Shown piece after piece: positions 63,701-64,000 of a DNA stretch of 64,000 nt. The notes below the pieces were generated by a model. That model saw nothing but the letters and a program-made list of their open reading frames with translations. It was not told the origin of the DNA and made no database searches. Position numbers and translations under genes: made by a program. The stretch covers positions 6,351,227-6,415,226 of the forward strand of contig OU452232.1 in NCBI GenBank assembly GCA_911728455.2, written 5' to 3'. Every line of letters begins with the position of its first letter. The first letter of the stretch is position 1. The DNA is from Marthasterias glacialis. Lineage: Eukaryota; Echinodermata; Asteroidea; Forcipulatida; Asteriidae.

Positions 63701-64000
63701 GTATTTTGATGGATTTGATACTGTACCTCCAAACCACCCACTCTTAGCCTGGGGCCAGGCATACCAATCTTATCAGAGTCCAAACATTTGGGTGTTGAGT
63801 TACCATAGAGTGGAGTATTTTGATGGAGTTGGTACTGTATCTCCAAACCACCCACTCTAAGCCTGGGGCCAGGCATACCAATCTTAGCAGAGTCCAAACA
63901 TTTGAGTGTTGAGTTACCATAGAGTGGAGTATTTTGATGGAGTTGGTACTGTACCTCCAAACCACCCACTCTTAGCCTGGGGCCAGGCATACCAATCTTA
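29907..64000 (-). CDS. VPS13B: VPS13B (bridge-like lipid transfer protein), C-terminal half, 27 exons; 5' part off the right edge
   Basis: Exons, 5' to 3': 64000-63537 (partial), 63149-62863, 62582-62423, 62052-61859, 60548-60370, 59674-59490, 57079-56943, 56572-56369, 55489-55238, 54293-54138, 53101-52838, 51869-51789, 50805-50630, 48626-48444, 47277-46863, 46313-46131, 44556-44422, 43058-42801, 41400-41193, 40361-40138, 39844-38764, 37277-37101, 34770-34600, 33923-33750, 32772-32670, 32130-31881, 30242-29907. All phases agree, giving about 2,210 residues. VPS13 proteins form a long hydrophobic groove that moves lipids between membranes; VPS13B acts at the Golgi and endosomes. Diagnostic blocks are a VAB/SHR-BD region (VDVLPWCLIVNETDLDIDV), the ATG2-C-like glycine-rich helices (YEGLTRGPAAFVAGV, GVGKGLMGVVIKPLGGAAEL), and a PH-like end (GCLLLTPEVLFVVSSSEDTQ). 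These match VPS13B and not VPS13A, C or D. Confidence 0.97.
30300..30645 (+). repeat. Full-length tRNA-derived SINE
   Basis: The head has GTGTGGGTTCGAAGCCCGGT and ACTTGTGTCCTTGAGCAAGA, the body GGCTGTATACTCCTCAGGGA, the tail AATGCGCTATATAAGAACTA and (ATT)n. Fragments of the same family: 2745-2910, 40640-41090, 43790-44150 and 54745-55020. Confidence 0.8.
31300..31665. mobile_element. Decayed TTAA-type element fragment
   Basis: The end CCCAGCACTAAGTGGTTAAG matches the right end of the 41478-42140 element, and AACGCATCTCATACGTTCTC with ACAACAAATCCCGGTGCATT match its interior. The 121-codon ORF here follows the element and is not taken as a gene. Confidence 0.5.
31881..32130 (-). CDS. VPS13B: VPS13B exon V26, PH-like domain
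   Basis: Acceptor AAAAAG|GAAAAT and donor CTCAAG|GTATGT. Contains KMLQSLPNSDI, HGLQRGGCLLLTPEVLFVV and SEDTQQQVFPIFELEC, the PH-like domain near the C-terminus. Confidence 0.97.
32670..32772 (-). CDS. VPS13B: VPS13B exon V25
   Basis: Acceptor GTTTTAG|GTATAC and donor ACGTG|GTAAGT. Encodes GILHSAGLVETRTPRGE and SRLKYTW, the linker between the ATG2-C-like helices and the PH-like domain. Confidence 0.95.
32956..33209. mobile_element. MITE with GTTCGATTAGCT ends
   Basis: Left end GTGCGTTCGATTAGCTTACA, right end TGTAAGCTAATCGAATGCAC, near-perfect inverted repeats about 25 bp long. A lone related end (AAAGCTAATCGAACACACCC) is at 47634-47655. Confidence 0.8.
33290..33662. mobile_element. Two adjacent MITEs of the TTTCATAGAGCTGCTTAAG family
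   Basis: The first has TTTCATAGAGCTGCTTAAGC at 33298 and GTAGCTCTATGAAATAAAGC near 33480; the second ends TTAAGCAGCTCCATGAAA near 33652. Interiors contain TGCTTAGCAG blocks typical of the family. Confidence 0.75.
33750..33923 (-). CDS. VPS13B: VPS13B exon V24
   Basis: Acceptor CCAATAG|GAGCC and donor CAAG|GTAACT. Encodes AIGGIADQPIKSF and GVIRGVGKGLMGVVIKPLGG, then AAELVSQTGQG. This is the hallmark glycine-rich amphipathic stretch of the VPS13/ATG2 C-terminus. Confidence 0.98.
34298..34476. mobile_element. MITE, GGGCCCAATTTCATAGAGCTG family
   Basis: Ends TCCAATTTCATAGAGCTGCT and AGCAGCTCTATGAAATTGGG are inverted repeats. It lies between VPS13B exons V23 and V24. Confidence 0.85.
34600..34770 (-). 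CDS. VPS13B: VPS13B exon V23
   Basis: Acceptor CCTACAG|GTACAC and donor CTAG|GTGAGA. Encodes TLTSITMFASSVSRNLDRL, TLDEDHIARREKQRRR and GLLQGLSGFGISLLG, which match VPS13B specifically. Confidence 0.98.
35696..36889. mobile_element. TIR element with an expanded 21-bp minisatellite
   Basis: Left end AGTATTGTAGTTGAGACCTG and right end AGGTCTCGAGACCTACAACA (then CT) are imperfect inverted repeats. The interior from about 35760 to 36530 is about 36 copies of GAGACCAGTCCTTCCAAGACC. Both strands stay open for hundreds of codons because the unit is a multiple of three with no stop; I do not call either ORF a gene. Lies between exons V22 and V23. Confidence 0.8.
37101..37277 (-). CDS. VPS13B: VPS13B exon V22
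   Basis: Acceptor CTTCCAG|GCTGGG and donor CGCAG|GTTGGT. Encodes WVLGSLEILGNPAGLL, YEGLTRGPAAFVAGV and GTSSLLKHLSAG, a diagnostic VPS13B block. Confidence 0.98.
37490..37900. repeat. Pair of oppositely oriented SINEs, third family
   Basis: Minus copy at about 37490-37660 (ATACTCGGGTAGGATTCAAA) and plus copy at about 37710-37900 (GTTGTGGGTTCGAATCCCAC). The same head-to-head arrangement is at 12880-13520 (relatives with opposite B boxes). Confidence 0.7.
38596..38737. mobile_element. Compact MITE with CTAGGTGGCAGCAGAC ends
   Basis: The left arm GGGAGACTTTTTGGGACTCT then AGGTGGCAGCAGAC pairs with the right arm GTCTGCTGCCACCTAGCGTT then CCAAAGTCTCCC. Inverted repeats of about 32 bp in a 142-bp element, ending 27 bp from exon V21. 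Confidence 0.85.
38764..39844 (-). CDS. VPS13B: VPS13B exon V21, the largest exon
   Basis: Acceptor GATCAG|GGTAAA and donor GCAG|GTATGA; 1,081 nt. Begins GKYSWSDAIQLATDHQERS and ends LVQALTVHYTSGALFKAG. The late part (DPISMRQLLIQPIRLLASIH, then LKLFIAVDSTPLSF) is the start of the C-terminal ATG2-C-like region. The middle is more variable and hydrophilic. Confidence 0.96.
39895..40050. mobile_element. Short copy of the AACCCTCCTACT element
   Basis: Starts AACCCTCCTACTGTCTGACC and has TTGTGCCACCACACACAACC and GCTGAATGGTTTCAAATGGT. It lacks the internal expansion; the right end is degraded. Confidence 0.7.
40138..40361 (-). CDS. VPS13B: VPS13B exon V20
   Basis: Acceptor taken at ATCCAAAG|TGGAAG, which completes the phase-1 codon left by V19; donor GAGAAAG|GTAAAG. 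Encodes LEVLEQQSPVPSIPLV, HCLVHYDLQRPP and FLPSIHLCLGSFLGVAICL. The exact acceptor is the least certain part. Confidence 0.85.
40640..41090 (-). repeat. SINE copy with tandem head duplications
   Basis: TCCTTAGGAGTATGCAGCACC followed by GGCAAC and TTAAGCATTCCTGAAAC recurs four times, then ACAAGTGTCATGACCAGGAT of the first SINE family follows. Confidence 0.65.
41193..41400 (-). CDS. VPS13B: VPS13B exon V19
   Basis: Acceptor TTGAACAG|ATTCAC and donor GAAAC|GTAAGT. Encodes IHQVYSQASPKATSD, VAILAEQEGVTYLTLDDDS and NSCPYPLHFGQTPFD. The NSCPYPLHFGQ segment has the look of a VAB repeat start. Confidence 0.95.
41478..42140. mobile_element. Complete TTAA-type MITE, about 660 bp
   Basis: Left end TTAACCAGTTAATGCCGGA, right end TCCGGTGGTTAAGTGGTTAA, inverted repeats beginning and ending in TTAA, the target preferred by piggyBac-type transposases. 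It contains a 69-bp internal duplication (TTTTTCCTGGGAGTTTTGTG twice). No transposase ORF. Confidence 0.7.
42801..43058 (-). CDS. VPS13B: VPS13B exon V18
   Basis: Acceptor CTCTACAG|GATTCA and donor GTACCG|GTGAGT; 86 codons in phase 0. Encodes DSSLHEVTVPSATSQE, PITQWNVPP and ANREQTHWSRWVLVDISRPR. Exon extent is well supported by phase on both sides. Confidence 0.92.
43107..43500. mobile_element. TTAA-type MITE family, copy
   Basis: Contains TAACCAGGTAACGCTGGATG, then CCAGACCTTTGTCCTTTTGT and GAGGCTTCCACCGTTGTACA, matching 14801-15220 block for block. Confidence 0.65.
44422..44556 (-). CDS. VPS13B: VPS13B exon V17
   Basis: Acceptor TTTGCAG|GTTGCT and donor AATAAG|GTGAGC; 45 codons in phase 0. 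Encodes VARLTVRSTVKHNIRIITIL and PQFILRNKCKRSVRM, part of the VAB region. Confidence 0.97.
45133..45321. mobile_element. Small foldback element (ATAGACCTTGATCATG ends)
   Basis: Left AATAGACCTTGATCATG and right CATGATAAAGGTCTAT are inverted. AGATGGCTGCACC pairs with CTGCCACCATCTTGG. A relative lies at about 20685-20850. Confidence 0.6.
45395..45895 (-). mobile_element. AACCCTCCTACT element, reverse copy with four repeats
   Basis: Here the plus strand shows GGTCAGACAGTAGGAGGGTT and TGATATTGAATGGTCAGACA repeatedly (near 45465, 45590, 45705 and 45815), the reverse of the 11784-12453 element. Confidence 0.75.
46131..46313 (-). CDS. VPS13B: VPS13B exon V16
   Basis: Acceptor CCGCAG|AAGGCC and donor AACAGG|GTATGT; 61 codons in phase 0. 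Encodes KAFHLQLSKVKYTTSNKSN and ISEGFIQICLSVQRMGLAQN. Confidence 0.96.
46370..46833. mobile_element. MITE with GACCGATCCA-type ends
   Basis: Left AATAGAACGATCCATTCAGC, right GGGGCTTTGTGGATCGGTCT then A; subterminal TTGACCAATCATAGCCTTG matches the family. It ends 30 bp from exon V15. Confidence 0.7.
46863..47277 (-). CDS. VPS13B: VPS13B exon V15, core of the VAB/SHR-BD region
   Basis: Donor TTCAAG|GTAAAA. The acceptor is taken at AACGTGAG|ATTAGA because only that AG fits the phase-2 end of V14; the pyrimidine tract is poor, so this edge is uncertain. Encodes CNFFPRFAQGLFLLENE and FLNTIMVDVLPWCLIVNET, the clearest adaptor-binding-domain block in the window. Confidence 0.92.
48444..48626 (-). 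CDS. VPS13B: VPS13B exon V14
   Basis: Acceptor CTTTCAG|CCAAGA and donor ATAACAG|GTTGGA. Encodes QEAEISSPSIPINTDM, an acidic LGSASDLDD linker and MTKAWPYNHLDYN. Phases 2 in and 2 out fit both neighbours. Confidence 0.93.
48660..50140. other. VPS13B intron between V13 and V14, upstream part
   Basis: No exon seen. Contains A-rich simple sequence near 49265-49310 and a GC-rich patch near 49490-49560 with several GCGC steps. The 49429-49663 ORFs show no family signal. Confidence 0.5.
50140..50640 (-). repeat. VPS13B: Tandem copies of exon V13 end, donor and intron start
   Basis: The donor block AGACTCAGGTAAC (minus strand) recurs with exon ends at 50630, 50449 and 50273 (periods 181 and 176 bp). 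The two extra copies at about 50449-50575 and 50273-50400 encode an uninterrupted frame (MNIELGKQHDQKVIEVRGQ), and a partial fourth copy precedes them near 50185. Confidence 0.9.
50630..50805 (-). CDS. VPS13B: VPS13B exon V13
   Basis: Acceptor CAATCAG|GTACTC and donor CTCAG|GTAACG. Encodes VLLSPLFIMRSHLPWPLTM and NIELGKQHDQKAIEVRGQ, then WHNLTFRL. SPLFIMRSHLPWPL is the conserved motif that starts a VAB repeat. Confidence 0.97.
51789..51869 (-). CDS. VPS13B: VPS13B exon V12, smallest exon
   Basis: Acceptor TTGTTGAAG|ATC and donor AGATTG|GTAAGT; 27 codons. Encodes ICNQDGVFHYMWCRLITEE and VQRL. A second in-phase acceptor (CAATCAG|GATGGA) would shorten it by 4 codons. Confidence 0.9.
51911..52721. 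repeat. Minisatellite, exact 50-bp unit, 16 copies
   Basis: GGCAGTAGGGATCCTACATA recurs every 50 bp from 51921 to about 52672 with few substitutions (unit rest: AACTCATATCGGTTGATTTT, GAAGGATTGA). Ends 42 bp from the acceptor of V12. Confidence 0.97.
52838..53101 (-). CDS. VPS13B: VPS13B exon V11
   Basis: Acceptor TTTAAAG|GTGATT and donor TTGAAG|GTAATC; 88 codons in phase 0. Encodes VIFCGQHIFTNMLSLDLE, FHNLPANSSLPSL and WSEQFAISGEMSREQSILK. Confidence 0.95.
53026..53353 (-). repeat. VPS13B: 164-bp tandem duplication of the V11 acceptor and exon start
   Basis: TGGCCAATCGGATGAACTGT at 53026 recurs as TGGCCAATCAGATGAACTGT at 53190, continuing through the acceptor and AAAGAGTTCTCTGGGTCCTT. The outer copy has an acceptor and about 75 nt of exon but no donor of its own. 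Confidence 0.93.
53702..53966. mobile_element. MITE of the GACCGATCCA superfamily, variant
   Basis: Left GGTCTATCCGTTAAACCCTG, right GGGGCGGGGTTTCATGGATT; subterminal TTGACCAATCACAGCCTTGG is shared with 9907-10603 and 46370-46833. The interior has a palindromic CACGTGTGCGCACACAGCGC core. Confidence 0.65.
54138..54293 (-). CDS. VPS13B: VPS13B exon V10
   Basis: Acceptor GTTTTACAG|CGCCTG and donor AAGCAG|GTGAGA; 52 codons in phase 0. Encodes RLHVCIEGWRNWRWSEPFSL and QEGTIVRTLQ. WRWSEPFSL is typical of a VAB repeat strand. Confidence 0.96.
54718..55020. repeat. Poly(A) run followed by SINE fragment
   Basis: A run of about 29 A near 54715-54743, then GGGACGTAAAGCCGTAGGTC and a tail ending AAAGCACTTTATAAGAACTG, the same tail as the SINE at 30300-30645. 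Likely a retroposed copy. Confidence 0.7.
55238..55489 (-). CDS. VPS13B: VPS13B exon V9
   Basis: Donor CGCCAG|GTCAGT. The acceptor is inferred at TTATAAG|CCCTCT, the in-phase AG before PSAKITGLGLWSSPYFQPD; the open frame runs further into a SINE, so the 5' edge is uncertain. Encodes ERLLFCSYAICNDTDGTLRF and SWRTHKHHRQ. Confidence 0.83.
56369..56572 (-). CDS. VPS13B: VPS13B exon V8
   Basis: Acceptor GTTTGCAG|ATGTCA and donor AAACAG|GTATGT; 68 codons in phase 0. Encodes MSASIQCDLMTYRNLTMS, TATLDSTWGQGVEGHVDLG and TVHTLNMALQAMKQ. Confidence 0.95.
56646..56890. mobile_element. AACCCTCCTACT element, two-repeat copy
   Basis: CAACCCTCCTACTGTTTGAC at 56697, GTACACAGTCAGTTTTGTGC, and TGCAGTTGAATGATTTCAAA match the family in order. 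Inserted between V7 and V8. Confidence 0.7.
56943..57079 (-). CDS. VPS13B: VPS13B exon V7
   Basis: Acceptor TTTGCAG|GCCAAC and donor GTACAG|GTCAGA; only one frame is open. Encodes QPKWLEHFVLDGLSPADQE and LKSFDMYINHWSATQ. Joins the phase-1 G of V6. Confidence 0.94.
57490..59530 (-). repeat. VPS13B: 90-bp array copying the V6 exon end and its splice donor, about 21-23 copies
   Basis: CCTGACTTCCATACACTTAC recurs every 90 bp from 57901 to 59431, with diverged copies before it, and the last copy (59521) is the real exon. Each unit holds, on the minus strand, CTCATCACACTGATGCACTG, GGCAAAG|GTATGTGA and CTCTTTAAATGTAGGG. So each copy has a donor followed 23 nt later by an acceptor-like TGTAG|GG. Confidence 0.97.
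59490..59674 (-). CDS. VPS13B: VPS13B exon V6
   Basis: Acceptor CTACCAG|TAGTG and donor GCAAAG|GTATGT. Encodes SDDEPLSRKNHPGLIVSPT, CFSAHLLPALSLGFKME and VRLAHHTDALGKG. Its last 30 nt or so are the repeated part of the 90-bp array. Confidence 0.95.
60370..60548 (-). CDS. VPS13B: VPS13B exon V5
   Basis: Acceptor CGGTCAG|GTACCG and donor AACAG|GTAAAA. Encodes VPCTLEYWDDLRQGFCIYKQ, then VSEVHSYHLTLPSADD and AVSSLWRVVLNSVVQN. LEYWDD corresponds to the LHYWDE-type segment of vertebrate VPS13B. Confidence 0.96.
60546..61760 (-). repeat. VPS13B: Array copying the V5 acceptor and exon start, about 12 copies
   Basis: On the minus strand CCTGGTCAG|GTACC followed by CTNTACCCTTGAGTAT recurs near 60625, 60701, 60777, 60853, 60928, 61006, 61084, 61160, 61255, 61331, and in worn form near 61660 and 61740. 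The exon itself begins GTACCGTGTACCCTAGAGTA. A separate short insertion (about 61384-61630) interrupts the array, with matching ATATATAAGAACTAGAG ends. Confidence 0.9.
61384..61630. mobile_element. Foldback insertion inside the acceptor array
   Basis: Left AGTTATATATAAGAACTAGA, right TCTAGTTCTTATATATAACT, exact inverted repeats about 20 bp long, enclosing about 205 bp. No coding capacity. Confidence 0.8.
61859..62052 (-). CDS. VPS13B: VPS13B exon V4
   Basis: Acceptor TATGCAG|ATGGAA and donor GAAGAG|GTATGT. Encodes DGIGLQPKANEIVFSSP, GSMTWSYPEPRILTHVSVTP and AESDVTAEEE. YPEPRILTHVSVTPIPL matches the PxPRVLT block of VPS13B. Confidence 0.97.
62423..62582 (-). CDS. VPS13B: VPS13B exon V3
   Basis: Acceptor ATCTCAG|ACGGAG and donor ACTCAG|GTAAGA. 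Encodes a basic Ser-rich linker (SSKRRSSSHQRP), then DDLRAGTFHYVTDS. Confidence 0.95.
62863..63149 (-). CDS. VPS13B: VPS13B exon V2, with GC donor
   Basis: Acceptor ATTTCAG|GGATCA. The only donor that fits is AAACAG|GCAAGT, a GC-type site with otherwise perfect consensus. Encodes IISEIQARLAFQQLLMKTS, LVLTANSQWAAPGGHQALG and HVTVFLGQEHLNCL. Confidence 0.94.
63535..64000 (-). repeat. 114-bp tandem repeat, at least four copies, reaching the window edge
   Basis: CTTAGCCTGGGGCCAGGCAT and CATAGAGTGGAGTATTTTGA recur every 114 bp with only a few substitutions. No frame-breaking indel is present between copies. Confidence 0.97.
63537..64000 (-). CDS. VPS13B: VPS13B exon V1 (partial), made of in-frame 114-bp repeats
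   Basis: Open to the right edge. Four full units of exactly 114 bp (38 codons) start at 63535, 63649, 63763 and 63877. Each encodes RLRVGGLEVQYQLHQNTPLY, GNSTPKCLDS and a KIG or KSG end. A possible donor G|GTATGCC (G|GTATTG in the innermost copy) ends every unit in phase 1, which is what V2 needs. Assignment to VPS13B rests on position and phase, not on a remembered homologous segment. Confidence 0.65.

Overview
This is a eukaryotic window. All three genes are split by spliceosomal introns, and more than half of the sequence is intronic or intergenic DNA packed with short inverted-repeat elements, tRNA-derived SINE-like repeats and tandem arrays. The protein families, compact exons, introns of about 0.3-4 kb, AT-rich non-coding DNA and the type of dispersed repeats suggest an invertebrate deuterostome, most likely an echinoderm. 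That species-level guess is an inference, not something the sequence proves.

Layout. (1) 871-8506, minus strand: four exons of a short-chain dehydrogenase/reductase of the SDR16C/RDH10-like group. Its last exon(s) lie off the left edge. The catalytic Tyr is Leu and the middle Gly of the cofactor motif is Asn. (2) 9146-22477, plus strand: a complete 11-exon gene for V-type proton ATPase subunit H (ATP6V1H), 469 aa, head-to-head with the SDR gene across a 639-bp gap. (3) 22478-29906: repeat-rich tail-to-tail intergenic space. (4) 29907-64000, minus strand: 27 exons encoding about the last 2,200 residues of VPS13B, a bridge-like lipid transfer protein. The 5' half lies beyond the right edge. All exon joins were checked by hand for reading phase and splice dinucleotides. 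One VPS13B intron uses a GC-AG pair.

The most unusual feature is that many tandem arrays are built from exon edges. Near VPS13B exons there are arrays repeating an exon 3' end plus its donor (90 bp, about 21-23 copies, 57.5-59.5 kb), an acceptor plus exon start (about 76-95 bp, about 12 copies, 60.5-61.8 kb), an in-frame coding unit with a possible donor in every copy (114 bp = 38 codons, 63.5 kb to the window end), a three- to four-fold repeat of one exon with open frames (50.1-50.8 kb), a duplicated acceptor (53.0-53.35 kb), and a 122-bp array that takes in the stop codon and 3' tail (29.2-30.0 kb). ATP6V1H exon 7 shows a small version of the same thing. Other arrays lie inside elements with terminal inverted repeats.

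The genes are functionally separate: one organelle acidification subunit, one lipid-transfer protein of the Golgi/endosome system, and one membrane-associated SDR. Their human relatives all lie on chromosome arm 8q, so the neighbourhood may be a fragment of an ancient linkage group.
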